A DNA stretch of 64,000 nucleotides from Deroplatys truncata. Taxonomy: Eukaryota; Arthropoda; Insecta; Mantodea; Mantidae. A program made the position numbers and the translations under genes. Where the stretch lies: positions 22,225,001 to 22,289,000 of the forward strand of contig CM060979.1 of assembly GCA_030765065.1 (NCBI GenBank). Direction: 5' to 3'. Shown here piece after piece: positions 1-11,552 of this stretch (positions are counted from its first letter, which is position 1; every line of letters begins with the position of its first letter). Below the pieces are notes generated by a model. The model worked only from the letters and a program-made list of their open reading frames with translations, was not told where the DNA came from and ran no database searches.

Positions 1-894
1 GATAAACAAATTGGAAACAACTGGATTTCTGGTGAGTGAAAAAGGCAAAACTCGTTCATCTAGGCTTACCACGGTTGCTGTTGACGTAACAGCACGACTG
101 AATCAGTTACCCAAAAAAATCATTAAGACGTTTGTCGCAGGAGGCAGGGTACAGCTACTCAATGTGTCAGAGAATTGTAAAAAGTGCAAGCCTAAAGCTG
201 TATAGGATTACGGTTGTCCATCAGTTACAGGAACCAGATAAGGATAGACGACTGAATTATTGTCGTTGGTTTCAGGCGTTCATTGTGCAAAATCCTGCCA
301 TATTGTCCATCACATGGTTCACAGATGAAGCATGGTTCCATTTATCTGGCTATGTGAACTCAAATAACTCACGCTATTGGGCCAGCGAAAATCCACATAT
401 TACTCATGAAGCACCTATGCACCCGGTTAAAATCGGAGTTTGTTGCGCAATTCCGCACAGAGAATAGTTGGACCAAGTTTTTTTTTAAACAATGTGAACA
501 CTGCAGAGTACCAACGGATTTTCATGGAGTTAGCTGAGCAACTAGACGATGCAGAGCTGAGTCAAGGATATTTTCAGCAGGACGGTGCTACATGCCATAC
601 ATCAAATGAATCCATGGCACTAATTGCAAGTTTCTTTGACGACCGGATAATTTACAAGAACCTGTGGCCACCGAGATCTCCGGATTTGACATCGCCGGAC
701 TTCTTTCTATGGGGTTACTTAAAAGACAGGGTTTATGTCACACGTCCCTAGACATTGGACGATCTGAAGCACAACATTACACAGGAGATTCAATCTATTG
801 ACAACAGAGTCCTCCAACGAGTGGCCAGTAACATGGAATGACGTGTCGAGTTGTGCCTTATGCAGTATGGTGGACATTTTCAACATTTGCTATA
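1..894 (+). pseudogene. Broken DDE_3 (Tc1/mariner-like) transposase
   Basis: This is a decayed transposase of the Tc1/mariner-IS630 (DDE_3) group, which would cut and paste its own DNA element. The frame changes near 132 and again near 460, and in-frame stops lie at 749-751 and near 840. In order one sees the end of the helix-turn-helix region (CQRIVKSA, about 150-190), the first catalytic Asp in WFTDEAWFHL (about 315-345), the second in FQQDGATCHT (about 570-600), the third in SPDLTSPDFFLWG (about 680-715) and a conserved tail ending GGHFQHLL at 894. All three acidic residues survive, so inactivation is by frameshift and stop. The N-terminus runs off the window. I saw no right terminal inverted repeat after 894. 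Confidence 0.88.
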
Positions 895-2389
895 GAGGTA
901 AATAATCTACAAAACTCCTCTGCATTTCAGGTATAATAAGTTGTCACTAGTATAACTCGTTTTGAAACAATTAAAGAAACACATGTGTCGGTTCTTCATA
1001 AATCACTCTTTAAATGTCCTGGTTTTCTTCTAAGCAGATTTTCCTCTAAAAATATAGCCCCATACAAACAGACAACGCTTACACAAAACATTGCAAAACA
1101 ATTCAGATTTCCGGTTAACTGAAAGGTAAGACCTAATAATTAATAATATGATAGCCTAATAATTAAACGTTCGTATAATTAGCCAAATTAATATGTCAAT
1201 AATTAATGTAATATAAATAGTAATATCATTAATGTAATGTAACTAATACAATTACTATTATAATCAGTGCATCAATTGGTTACTAAAAGGACGGCCTGCA
1301 AAGTTTGAACACCTGTCAATATAAAAACAGGGTGCCAACTGAAGTGATAAGATCCGCAAGTACAATAATAATCACAGCCAGAATAAAAGTTAAGACTAAT
1401 CCGCTAATAAAACAAAATAAGAAGGAGATAAAAGAGAATATTAAAGATTAACAAAAGGGGGGAAGAAACATTATTACGAATGAAATAAAGTAAAGAAAGG
1501 AAACGCAGGAAAAGAAAAGACACAAGGAAATCGACCAGAGGGCAAAACACTTTAATAAATACAGGAAAGGCGACCAGGAGAAACAGTTAGGTTCTATTGA
1601 AATCGCCGGGAACTAGCCGGAAAGCGAAACAATGAAACGGATGTTCTAGGCACTCATGCGGACAGAAAATCAAATCAGCCGTTAATAATGTGAAACAGAA
1701 GAGACCCTCGCGGAGCACAAGGTGGCAGAAATTTAACCAATGGTAGGAAAAGCGCAGAGTAGCTAAAGAGCCAATAAGGAATAATAAAAGTCACGTGAAT
1801 AGTAACGCCAGGGAACGAAACTAAAAAAGAGGCGTGAAATAGATTTTGTCTAGGAGCAGGAGCGAGTTTACGACACGCGAAACATGGAACACTTCGTGTC
1901 GGGGAGAGCTAGGATGAGGACGTAAAAACTTTGTGTCGGAAGGGTCAGGGAGAACCAGAGGAAATACTTAGTGTAGTAAAAGATAGGGAAATCAGCAACG
2001 TGTAACAGTTTATATTATCACTAGGGAAAGCGATATACGATAGGAAATCGTCATCGCATAACAGTGAGAGATAGGGTAGCTAGGAATGACAAAAGTCATA
2101 TTGTGTATAACTAAGAAAGAGAATAAAATCCAGGGTAGAAGCACGGAAACTGTAACGGGGGAAAACATATAGGAATGCGTCCTGTATAAAGGGTCTTCAG
2201 TACGACAACAAGTGTGGATCTTCAGAATAAATGGGCCACTGAGAGGAGCTGTGAGTATAATTCATCTCCCATCCACACAATCCCTGAGATTAGAATCTCA
2301 CAACCACTTATCCTCTACCTGAGTAGCCAGCAATAATCTTTCCGTACCCGAAACCCTAAACCAAGTCCATACACACCAGAAAACGTTCC
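895..2389. other. No gene recognised; AT-rich and purine-rich sequence
   Basis: No coding similarity is visible. The sequence is AT-rich to about 1300 and then purine-rich with short stop-filled frames. Between about 1885 and 2090 there are loosely repeated phrases (CTTCGTGTCGGGGAGAG, CTTTGTGTCGGAAGGGTC), suggesting degenerate tandem duplication. A decayed LTR or leader is possible but I found no TG...CA pair with a duplication. Confidence 0.4.
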
Positions 2390-2643
2390 TTATTTTCCAA
2401 AACCCCCGCTACACAACGTTACAGATACAACATAACTAGCCTTTCCATCACATGTAACGGGTGCGTATTTGTGGAGAAGTTGCTGGTTGTAAACGGAACG
2501 TAACAACCTTTTTTTTCGAGTGGAAGAGAAAATTATGTAATCGCTACCCCAGCCCCGATGAGAATCGGGACTGAAAGTATGGGACTCACCACTAGCATAC
2601 CCACTATTCCATCGGAAGGAAAAGAAGAAGGAAAAAGAGGAAT

Positions 2644-3720
2644 TCAAGAGAGGATATGAAACAGCAACGCAATTACACCTGCGCATTCACGGAACGGATA
2701 TATTGGCCGGTCCGCTGGTCCTAAGGCAGGTGAAATGGGACTAAGCATGACCGGAGCTCTACTTACGACCTGGGGGATAGATACAGGAAGTATAGGGTGA
2801 AGGTGTTCTAGAAGTAGGCGGTGATCATGCCGCCGTGAGACTTTGTAGTTGGAAGCTGACTGTAAATCGGAGTCGGGAAGTCTCGTCCAGCATCGTCTAG
2901 ACGACTGCCATTCCCCCTTAATGTACCTTCTGAGTGTAAATGACTTTCTCATCAGCATCACTGAATTGATGAGCGTGTCGGAGTCTTGTTGAGGATCGAT
3001 GTACCGGATTTCGGAGACCACCTCCTCCAGGGCGCAGCAGTTCCGCTGGTATGTTCTCCAGCTTCTGGAGTAGTACAGGGCAGCGTCGGAGGTGATGTGT
3101 AGAGCCTGAGGAGCTGGTGTGAAGGTCTGCAATGACAGAGTCCGGCGTGGATGTAGTGGGCTCTCGACCCGGCCGGTGTAGAGCCCATGGTCTCCACAGG
3201 AGGCGCGGAAGCGGCGGCGTGAGTGAGGTGTGCCCTGCAATCGGCGATGAGTAACTCATTCCTGCAGTAGTGGCAGCGAGGACCGGCCTCACAGGTGGCG
3301 GCGAAGTGTCCGTACTAGCAGCAGCGGCGGCGCCGGCATGACGTATGCTGAACACTCCGGCTGGCCTAAAGCGGCGGGTTTTGCCCTAACAAGGGCAGTT
3401 GTGCGCCAGGATCGCCGAGTAACCGCCATCGTCCACGATATCGATCCTGACCAGCGGTGTGGGTTTCCGTTCGCTTTTAATCCTGGTCGCCCTGGCTGCA
3501 GAGAGCCAGATGCGCTTAGCGACGCTGAGCAGCAACGTTGCCGGGAGCTGGCGATGAATTCCCCTGACCACGGTGGAGAAGCGGGGCGGCGGCGAGTGTG
3601 GCTGAGCTGGTCGGCGGGCAGTTGTTGACCGCTTCGACTGTCGGCGGCAAGCTTGTTGGCTGCGGTGAGACCTGTCTTCCTCTTGCCCATGTTGACTGAA
3701 TGAAAGTTCGAATATCACCA
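2644..3720 (-). pseudogene. ORF1/Gag-like remnant with CCHC zinc knuckles
   Basis: A GC-rich block on the minus strand carries pieces resembling the nucleic-acid-binding ORF1 (Gag-like) protein of insect retroelements, which coats the element RNA. Reading from 3718 down, KRIWLSAARATRIKSE leads into RKPTPLVRIDIVDDGGYSAI, then after a frame change YGHFAATCEAGPRCHYCR (about 3315-3265), which has the GHxxxxC and CxxC pattern of tandem CCHC zinc knuckles. Knuckle 1 contains a stop, and knuckle 2 has lost its His and one residue (CHYCRNELLIADC). A low-complexity Ser/Pro/Thr-rich frame follows to 2644. No reverse transcriptase is next to it, so a non-LTR ORF1 and an LTR gag cannot be told apart. Open frames on the opposite strand here look like shadows. 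Confidence 0.45.
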
Positions 3721-3784
3721 GATTCTAAGGACTTGTCCCATAATGGTGGAAACATGTCAAATTTGCTGTGCAGTAACCTCTCGT

Positions 3785-3880
3785 ATATCGTAAGCCTGTA
3801 AATGTGTAATGAAGGTTTATCCCGATTAACAAGAAGTAGGTATAGGCTTTTATAAGAATAGTTTGTAAATAAATGCAACA
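3785..3880 (+). repeat. Small fragment of HINE-like 3' region
   Basis: The phrases AATGTGTAATGAAGGTTTAT, CGATTAACA, AAGTAGGTA and AAGAATAGTTTGT match, in order, the last 150 bases of subfamily B copies elsewhere in the window. The terminal repeat and hairpin are missing. Confidence 0.45.
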
Positions 3881-4923
3881 CACAAGGTTCCTTTTGTATA
3901 ATACACTAGTATTTATGTGCCTAAAATACGCTTGAATATCTTGCTCCGTTCACTGGTTCTATTCAGTGTGACATTAATTAAGCACGCTTTTCATATTCTC
4001 TTGTAATACATTCTTGTCCCAATAAAAGCCTCGCCCTTAGAAATATCATGGTAGCTGCAATTTTAAGTTACTCTTACGTCCATTTTACGTCCAGGCAAAA
4101 GAGAATGGATGTGTGCTTTTGCTTAGTCTTCGTTCCTACACCTCTGTCCCAGCGAGACGCTGAGAGCACAATTGCAATGCAATTCTGTTATGAAAGCTTC
4201 AATAGCTGGTTTGTATTTTCTTATGCACATCTCGTTTATTCAGAATGTTTGTGAGTTTAAGCGTCTTGTGTTTTAACGCCTCATGTACAGTGGCTGCACT
4301 TAGTATCGTGGTTGGCTGAGGTACACGTTGATTGCTTTTGCCACTGCCTGAGCTATCGACCCGATCCAGAATTACAAACAAACTTAACGCGTTTTCTTAA
4401 CGTTATCATTGTTTGAACTGTCGGTACAGAAAGCTTTTGGCTGTGACAAAGCAAGGGTAATGCTTTCGATTTCCAACAAGGCACGAAACTTATTCTTTAA
4501 CTATGATTTTTAACGTTCTCTACCACGTACACAGGGCGAATCACCTAAAACTTGCACAGCAAATATTCCGGAAATGGAAAGTGCTATTGATGTGCAGTTT
4601 TTACAGCATTGATTGATAGTCAGGGGCTCGTACATTTAGTCTATAAACAGATTTTAATAATACTGAGAAAGTATATTTTTGAGCAAAAATACAATTTTTC
4701 AAATGGAACAATGCCTAGTTAAATCAACAGACTAAAGGTAGGTTAAATTAGAATGTCAATGGCGTTTGTTGCAAGATTCTAGTGCAAGTGGTTTACGAGA
4801 AATCTTATTTTGAAACTTTTACGCACCGACACTTGCACAACCTGTGGTAGCACAAGCTAAAGAAAAACAAAAGGGAATTGCAATACTTCTGTGGATTATT
4901 ACAAGTAAAGAGAATATAGCCCT
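3881..4923. other. No gene recognised; possible transposon end near 4530
   Basis: No coding region is supported. At 4530-4560 the string ACAGGGCGAATCACCTAAAA followed by CTTGCACAG looks like the outer end of a DDE_3-type transposon and could be the missing terminus of the minus-strand transposase that ends at 4924. A mate was not found beyond 5775, where the coding sequence is cut off. Confidence 0.3.
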
Positions 4924-5775
4924 TCAAAGGTTGTGTTCAAAATGACCACCGGAAGCTTCAATACATGCTTCCAGTCTGCTATGGAAAGACTGCTGCACAC
5001 GTTCTAGCATTTCAGCGGAAATTTTAGAGCAAGCAGCAGTAATATGTCGTTTCGTATCGTCTGGTGTAGTTGGTACATCCTTGTAGACAGTGTCTTTCAG
5101 CCTTCCCCAGAGAAAAAGGTCTAAAGGGGTCAGATCCGGTAAACGGGCCGGCCAAGGTACAGGTCCCCTTCGTCCATTCCAACGATTTGGAGACAATCCG
5201 TTAAGACAAGCTGTAGTACTTCGTGCACTATGGGCTGGACAGCCATCATGTTGGTGCCACAGGCTCCTCCTAGTCTGCAAAGGAACGTCTTCTAGCATCT
5301 GTGGCAGATGGTCTGTCAGGAGGCTGCGATACTTGTGCGAGTTCATTGCTCCTTCTATGAACAAAGGGCCTAGGAGTTGATGTTCACTATCCCACACCAC
5401 ACGATTAAACTCCATGGACGCTGACGTTCCACCTGACGAAGCCAACGGGGATTGTTAACAGACGAATAGTGCATGTTTCTGCGGTTTACTTGGCCATCAT
5501 TAGTAAATGTTGCCTCGTCGCTAAACAAGATACATGATGAATCTGGAATATCATGTCTTAATACCCATGTACAAAAGGTAACACGACTTTCAAAATCGTT
5601 TCCATGTAGCTCTTGATGGAGAGAGATGTGATAGGAATGGAACTTATGTCGATGGAGAACGCGCAGTACACTTGCCTGACTTATACCCCTTCCACGTGCG
5701 ATTGTGCGGGAACTAATTTGCGGACCTACTGCAACGGCAGCCAAAACATTAATTTCTGCCTCTTCTCCAGTAAAC
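4924..5775 (-). pseudogene. DD41D-type DDE_3 transposase, 5'-truncated, one frameshift
   Basis: A transposase remnant whose product would be a nuclear DNA transposase of the Tc1/mariner-IS630 group. Reading down from 5775: GEEAEINVLAAVAVGPQ with the helix-turn-helix SSRTIARGRGISQASVLRVL (about 5730-5665), first catalytic Asp in LFSDEATFTNDG (about 5525-5500), the conserved VWCGIV, a one-base frameshift near 5380-5390, QLLGPLFIEGAMN, second Asp in HQHDGCPAHSA, and third Asp in PDLTPLDLFLWG, 41 residues after the second. It ends in HFEHNL with a stop at 4924-4926. The catalytic triad is intact. The start is lost where the sequence passes directly into HINE-like DNA at about 5766-5775. Confidence 0.9.
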
Positions 5776-6181
5776 CTTAAGCGACAGACGAAAACATGCT
5801 ACACAAAAAAATGTAGATACCTTTAAAACACACAATTTATTTCAAATAACTTTTTCCGTGGCATCAGCCATTTCCGAGATATCCGTTATTAATGGTTGGA
5901 AATGTCAATACTTATTCTTTCTTTTAAAGTCCTGTCGATTTCCAGTTCTTTCGATATCATGGAAAGAGTATGGAGTTTTACGTCTAGTTCTTAAACATTT
6001 GATTATCACAGTTCTGTTTGTATCTATAACGAAATGTGTAATGCAGCTATTTCCGGAAAGGTTTATTCGGATTAAAATGAAGTAGATAGCAAAATAAACT
6101 TTCGTAAGAATAGCTTGTTTACCCACTAATAAGCGATAAAGGGTAGAGAAAGTCATGTGAATGCTACACGTCAGGTCTTTT
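5766..6181 (+). mobile_element. HINE-like element, subfamily B, 3' half
   Basis: It begins at the interior phrase GTAAACCTTAAGCGACAGAC and keeps all of the subfamily B 3' half: GGCATCAGCCATTTCCGAGA, AACGAAATGTGTAATGCAGC, then the subterminal repeat GTAGAGAAAGT and the terminal hairpin region ending near GTCAGGTCTTTT. The 5' half is replaced by the transposase remnant. Confidence 0.85.
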
Positions 6182-6388
6182 TATGTTACCCAGGCTCTGG
6201 TGTGCGAGTGTTATCAGTGATTAAAATTACCAGTTCGTCCATTTTCAAGATTGAGACTGGACAGATCCTTATGTTGAAGTAGTTATTGTCTTGGAGTTTA
6301 TTTATTTAATCAGCTCCATGTATGAACGTCAATTTTGAAGTGAATTGTTTATTACGTAATATGCCGCTACGTAAGAGAAGCCGATTTT

Positions 6389-7081
6389 TGAAGATGTATT
6401 TTTGTTGTTACGCTCCAAGTTTAAAAATATTTATTAACTTTGTTATTAAACTGCTTCTATAGGTAGTATTTATGTTTATGTTTGCCTCGGCTGCTTCAGT
6501 ATTGTTTTTAGAGTCACGTATCTCTTAATTTATTATGTTTATTTTGCGATTCACACGAATAAGTAATATTTATTTAGAGAACACATCTTCCATCCGGTCA
6601 CTACCAAGGTCTGCCAGCTACTGAACATATTTTCAACCGTCCAAACCCGTAAACTTTTGTATTTCAAGTCTCTGATTGGCTAATCCTAGTCCAATAGAAT
6701 ATCTGCATTTTACTAAAGCTTTTTCTAGCTTGTTGATTGGCTAATTTTAAACTGTCACAAAATTTACATTATCGTTGCTCTAATCATGACTAGTAATATT
6801 TAAACTCCCAAATTCATTATTGTCTCAAGGTTAACTCATTGTTACCTTATTGTTAGCACCTTTAAGCTTATTATTCTCACAGCTCTTACACTATTAAACT
6901 AAGTCCTAATGCATTCACATAACATTATTAAACATGTTTACAATAATATAAGCATATGCAATGACTGTTACGTACATTTTTACAAATTATTAGATACACA
7001 TTGCTTCACGGGGGGCTGTTATTGAATTTATATATTATATAATTTAATTAAAATTATTCAAGTGTTAAAAATACTGCCTCA
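6389..7081 (-). mobile_element. Solo LTR, family 1, internally deleted
   Basis: On the minus strand this runs from TGAGGCAGTATTTTTAACAC (right end, 7081) to ...TCTTCA (left end, 6389), the same termini as the family-1 copies with target-site duplications. At 693 bp it is about 300 bp shorter than full copies; part of the region before the polyadenylation-like segment and most of the tandem 3' units are missing. The flanks (TTTT and ATGT) do not match, so no duplication can be shown. Confidence 0.8.
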
Positions 7082-7742
7082 ATGTGTCCGGTATATTGTT
7101 ACATGCTCGGTAGATGGTCTGAAAGTTCACATGAAAATTAAATTAATTTCTAGTATCCAGCACGTACAATGAGGGGACGTATACTTACTTGGCTGCAGAG
7201 GACCGAAACGTTGTGTGGAGGTTAAGAGGAAGACGTGGGTTTTCACTGTACAAAATCTTTAACACAAACCTACTCACACATTCCTGGATTTATTTCCCAA
7301 CCGTTTGGGGTTCCTACATTATTAAAAGTGGAAGGAGATGTCCACCGATCCAAAGCCCGGATTACACACGCGATCCGTTCCTCAGGAATCCTAACTGAGA
7401 GTGACGCTATCCCCCAATACTCGTGGCTAGCAAAGCTACCAGCCAAGAGTGACGTAAACAACAATGTAGAACAGTAACGTAACCCCCCAAATTATTAATA
7501 CGCCACAATATGATAATCACGTCAGAAAAATAACCGCAAAGATATAGTTCTTATGATTGGCGCAAAACGAATAAAAATAGGTTTTAACATTACACACACG
7601 ATATTTTTAAAATCTAATGCACTAGCATGTTTACGAGTTTAATAGAATTTATGCAGATGATATTGTTGATGTTCACCCTTTTGATTTTTTTTGTGCTCTT
7701 GACTTTGTGTTTTAGTATTATCCATTTAACAATCAAGGTCTA
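7082..7742. other. No gene recognised
   Basis: Only short open frames without recognisable motifs are present. No terminal repeats or tRNA-like boxes were seen. Confidence 0.4.
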
Positions 7743-7895
7743 CCGGAGCCGACGCTCCCCTCTTTTGCAGAGGGGACAGCGACAACCGAGTGTCTTTTCC
7801 TCTCGTGGGGGTTTCTATTAGGCCAATACCTGAAACTTAAAAAGGCCCCCCCTGCTTACGCAGGGACGGAAGTGAATGCGCCACTTATGCGCGTC
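7743..7895. repeat. Cluster of small perfect hairpins
   Basis: Four short inverted repeats follow one another: GGAGC-CGAC-GCTCC, CCCCTCT-TTTGC-AGAGGGG, CCCTGC-TTAC-GCAGGG and GCGC-CACTTAT-GCGC. The stems are perfect and 4-7 bp long. The flanking block to about 8330 is richer in GC than its surroundings and has open frames on both strands that I cannot assign. It could be a structured leader of an unrecognised element. Confidence 0.5.
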
Positions 7896-8936
7896 AATCC
7901 CAGAGGTGAAACTACAGAAGAACCTCAATGGGGCCGACAATGATCTAGCACATCGCCTAACAGCTCTCCAGGTTGGTACAGAAAACATTTAGATGTCTCA
8001 TGCCCCTCTGGATATTACCACTCAAACGTATCCAGTTTCCCACGGGTATCAGGAACCATTGCACCGTCGAGACCAACCCACTCCGAACAGCTCTCTTTCG
8101 GGAGGGGCTCAGATGTTCGGCCCGACCTATTACTAGTAACGTCATCTGTTCACGAGTGCTAGGTATACGCAGCACTCGCATCATGGCGGCTGAAGGGGTT
8201 GGAACCCCTCTAATTTGGGATTTCTTGTCTGTATTAATATTATAGAAGGAGAAAAACAATTGGGTGGATGTAGAGTAATCTAAAAAAACCCGCAACCGAT
8301 TTTGATAGTTCTTTACCATTGAAAATCCCTATTCACTCTCTCACGAACATGGTCTGAAAAACACCATAAATTATTGAACGATAAAGAAGGATTTACTAAG
8401 CCCTTGTACTTGAATACGAACACCTTGGAGTTATAAAAGAACATGCTTACGACGAAGACCGTGACTTTTAGTTACCATGGTTACCTTTAGTTTAGAATAC
8501 CATGAAGTAGAAAATAGTTGTTACTCCACAGAAAAAGCATGTAAAATAAAACAAAGGCCGTGTGCATTTAATTGCAAGCAACAAAAATGTAAATGGTCAC
8601 GATTTAGCAATTAAGACACAGTTAAACAAAAAAGAATCGAATCTGATTATAACGATTTGATACCAACGCCAATATGCAGGGTGTTTAAGGACCTCTGCGA
8701 CAAACTCTGAGGAGCGATAGATCTCGCAGAGAGGAACACTTTTTGTCAAGCAACCACCATCCTCCGACGCATCGTTACGGAGTTATTCACCCGTTTGAAA
8801 CGTATCCGATAGGATAGGTTTGAGAGGCACAGCCAGCACACTTTGACTCTGTTTACAACCACTGAATCAAATGACATCGCCTCTTTCTTGTGCTTACGTC
8901 TGGTTAGTTTGTTAGGTCTACACAGCCCAATTTAAC
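7896..8936. other. Unclassified block; possible transposon end near 8678
   Basis: The part to about 8330 has overlapping open frames on both strands with no recognised motif. The string CAGGGTGTTTAAGGACCTCT at about 8680 resembles the outer end of DDE_3-type elements and may belong to the transposase scrap that begins at 8937. Confidence 0.3.
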
Positions 8937-9258
8937 TCAAACGGGGGGCAAAACGAAAGGTCCCAGCAGATAACCACCAACGATTCCAGCCCAGATGTTT
9001 ACAGAATACCTTTGTTGGTGATGTCTAACGAACACTGCATGAGGCTTCTCAACATCCCGGATGTGGCTGTTCTTGCTGTTGAAGTGTCCGTCTCGTGTGA
9101 AGCAGGTCTCATCGATAAACAAGCCGTGCGCGGGAAATGTAGGATCTGCGATACTTCGTTGTAGGAACCACTGGGCAAACTGAACACGAGGTGCGAAGTC
9201 GTTCGGCCCCAGTCCCTGTACTTTTTGGAGGTGGTTGGCGTGGATCTGTTGTTCACAA
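8937..9258 (-). pseudogene. Transposase scrap with first catalytic Asp only
   Basis: This is the middle of a DDE_3 transposase: HLQKVQGLGPNDFAPRVQFA, then LFIDETCFTRDGHFNSKNSH with the first catalytic Asp (about 9120-9065), then NIWAGIVGGYLLGPFVLPP. It stops at 8937, before the second and third acidic residues, and its N-terminal DNA-binding half is absent. The frame is open across the fragment. It abuts HINE-like DNA on its right. Confidence 0.85.
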
Positions 9259-9271
9259 ACAGTGAGTTAAA

Positions 9272-9623
9272 TTGGACTGTGTGCTATTTTAATCAAAATC
9301 GTTAAATCCGCTTATTATAAAATCAGAATCTTCGAAAAAGTTTCCATGTAAAGGGTAGTTGGATTTACTTGAAAATCTTGTGTTACATCCTTGGAAGATA
9401 CTGAACTTAAGTATCAAGTTTGGTGTTTATTCGACTTTTCGTTTTTGAGTGCTGTTCACAGACACACGCACACGCACACATGGGTCGTTTTCTAAAAATG
9501 TCTTTTTTGGATTTAGGGGAGCCTTTAAACATGTATTCTCACTGAAATTTCGACATCGAATTTTTGGGTGGAATACAATAAATACTTCCTCTGCTTACTA
9601 TACGTAGTAGAGAATGTAAGAGT
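9272..9623 (-). mobile_element. HINE-like element, 5' part
   Basis: Minus orientation. It starts inside the element at TTTTAATCAAAATCG, passes the GT-rich microsatellite (CAGACACACGCACACGCAC) and ends with the 5' terminal palindrome and inverted repeat TACTATACGTAGTAGAGAA. The 3' half is absent. Confidence 0.85.
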
Positions 9624-9830
9624 GGATCTTTTTGAAGGACTTAGCTTACTTTTCACCTATGTTACCCTTTGTTGTATTGCATATATAGGGTAGTTAAATT
9701 ATATTCGAACCCACTCACGGTCTCTCGTTACTGCGTGAGACAGCCGGCAGTCACCGGGGAAATTACCGCGGCAGAGGCGGACTAAACTCCTTACCTTTTA
9801 ATAGATGCTGGAAATATTGACCTTCTGCTC

Positions 9831-10125
9831 TCAAACAGGCAGCTTATCTCGTGTAAATATTCTCATCCACTCTCCGAAGCTCAGCAACAGGAATTCTTGT
9901 GATTTATTGTTTTCTCTAAGTTCCTGTAGTGTGCGAGGATTGGAACAATACACTTTGTCTTTTAAAGAACCCCATAAATAAAAATCACAACTCGTTAGGT
10001 CAGGAGTACGAGTGGGCCACAAATCAACACTAATTATTCTGTTATCAAACACCTCTCTTATTGCATGTAGTGATTCGGCAGCCGTATGTGCTGTTGCAGA
10101 ATCTTGCTGGAACCAACCATATGAT
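9831..10125 (-). pseudogene. Transposase C-terminal arm (left)
   Basis: The minus strand reads QQDSATAHTAAESLHAIREV, then DNRIISVDLWPTRTPDLTSC, DFYLWGSLKDKVYCSNP and the tail. That is the second catalytic Asp (QQDS), the third (DFYLWG) and the C-terminus of a DDE_3 transposase. A frame change follows LRENN. The first Asp is not present because the sequence turns into the opposite arm. Confidence 0.85.
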
Positions 10126-10129
10126 AATA

Positions 10130-10548
10130 GAGTCCATATTCCTTGATGAAACAATAAATGCAGAGCGACATCAGAGGTTAATTCTGAGGCCATTTTGCAA
10201 TCGCTTGACAGAAGAAGAGAAATCGTATGGTTGGTTCCAGCAAGATTCTGCAACAGCACATACGGCTGCCGAAACATTGATTTATGGCCCTCTCGTTCTC
10301 CTGACCTAAAGGGTTTTGTTTTTTATTTATGGGGTTCTTTAAAAGACAAAGTACATCGTTCTAATCCTAGCACACTACAGGAACTTAGAGAAAACATTGT
10401 GCAAGAAATCACAAGAATTCCTGCTGCTGAGCTTTGGAGAGTGAGTGAGAATATTTACACGAGATATGCTGCCTGTTTGAGAGCAGAAGGTCAACATTTC
10501 CAGCATCTATTAAAAAATAAGGATGGTAGACCGTCTCTGCCGGTGTGA
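10130..10548 (+). pseudogene. Transposase C-terminal arm (right)
   Basis: The plus strand reads FLDETINAERHQRLILRPFC, then GWFQQDSATAHTAAE with the second Asp, then after about 40 missing bases IDLWPSRSPDLKGFVFYLWG, KDKVHRSNP and a C-terminal tail. The third Asp position is changed (GFVFYLWG against SCDFYLWG in the left arm). This arm extends further toward the N-terminus than the left arm and has a small deletion and frame changes. Confidence 0.85.
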
Positions 10549-10617
10549 TTTCCCCGGCTGTCTCGCGCAGTGGAGAGAGGCCGAGAGTGGGTTCGAATAT
10601 AATTTAACTATCCTATA

Positions 10618-11552
10618 TACACATATGTACACACATTATTGTATTGAATTGCAGGCTTTGTTATTATTATTGTTGTTTTTTCTGTTGAAACATTTGGTCT
10701 AAGAGCATAATCCTAGAAGGACGAAGGTTAAATCCAATCGCATAGCCAACAGAAGAAGGCAGATTCTGGCGGTTTCGAGAGACTCCTCAAACCTGTTGCT
10801 ATTCTAATGATGGATACACACAAGCAGGCTGCTTCATTATGCTTATATCTGATTAATTAATTTGGGCATGTATACCAGTGAAGTTCGTATATAAAACATG
10901 TTTCTTCCAAAGATGATCATGACAGTACTGCTACCGATTTTCAGCAACGAAGTGTTGTTGTTGGTGGAGAGGGAAAGAAGAAGAAAAGCTATTAAAGTTG
11001 GGTGAAGATGACGCAGACACTGGTGGACACATATGTAGACATCTGTGACCAAGCTATGTCATGCCTTACCACTGCCAAACTCTGAAAAAACTTGCCGATC
11101 TCGATAATTCGACCAGACAAGCGGTCCGACCAAGTTGTGCTAGACACGAGTCCTTCACTCCTCCTCTTTCTCCTCACTAAGGAGTAATCGCGGCGTTCCT
11201 CCAAAACTTCAAGAGAAAGTAGAAAAAGAAGTTGTTGAAGACATTTCAGGGGTCGGCTCCATCTTGCCAGGATTTTATCACCCTCTTCGTTCTTCTTTTC
11301 GTTTGCCACTTCAGATTTTTTCCCCCCTTTCTTGTACTTAAAGGTTAGTGCAGAAAACAGTGATGTGTATTTCAAAGTTTACCACAGAGAAGTACTTTTC
11401 TAAGTCGGATTTCCCTGGTGATCGCCTCCCATCATGCCATGAAGTTGCATCAGAAATATTACAGCTGTAGAAGATGATGTACGAAAGCGGTTTAACAAAT
11501 GAAAGAAATCCTCTTTGTGTGACAACCGCCGTGGATATCTGTTTCTAATATA
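10618..11552. other. No gene recognised
   Basis: The open frames here are short and lack motifs. The block 11060-11350 is less AT-rich, with pyrimidine-rich runs (CACTCCTCCTCTTTCTCCTC), but I cannot assign it. Confidence 0.4.

Larger units (their letters stand above)
9686..10615. mobile_element. Palindromic DDE transposon derivative, TA-flanked
   Basis: Both ends carry the same terminus, starting TAGGGTAGTTAAATTATATT on the left and its near-complement on the right, and each is followed by the C-terminal part of the same transposase pointing inward from the ends. The arms match over about 400 bp and meet near 10125-10130. TA flanks both ends (9684-9685, 10616-10617). A second, shorter-armed relative lies at 50017-50836. 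Confidence 0.85.

Noticed and set aside
3338..3628. Plus-strand open frame of 96 codons
   Set aside because: It lies antisense to the zinc-knuckle remnant, which has the recognisable motifs; GC-rich sequence keeps the other strand open by chance.
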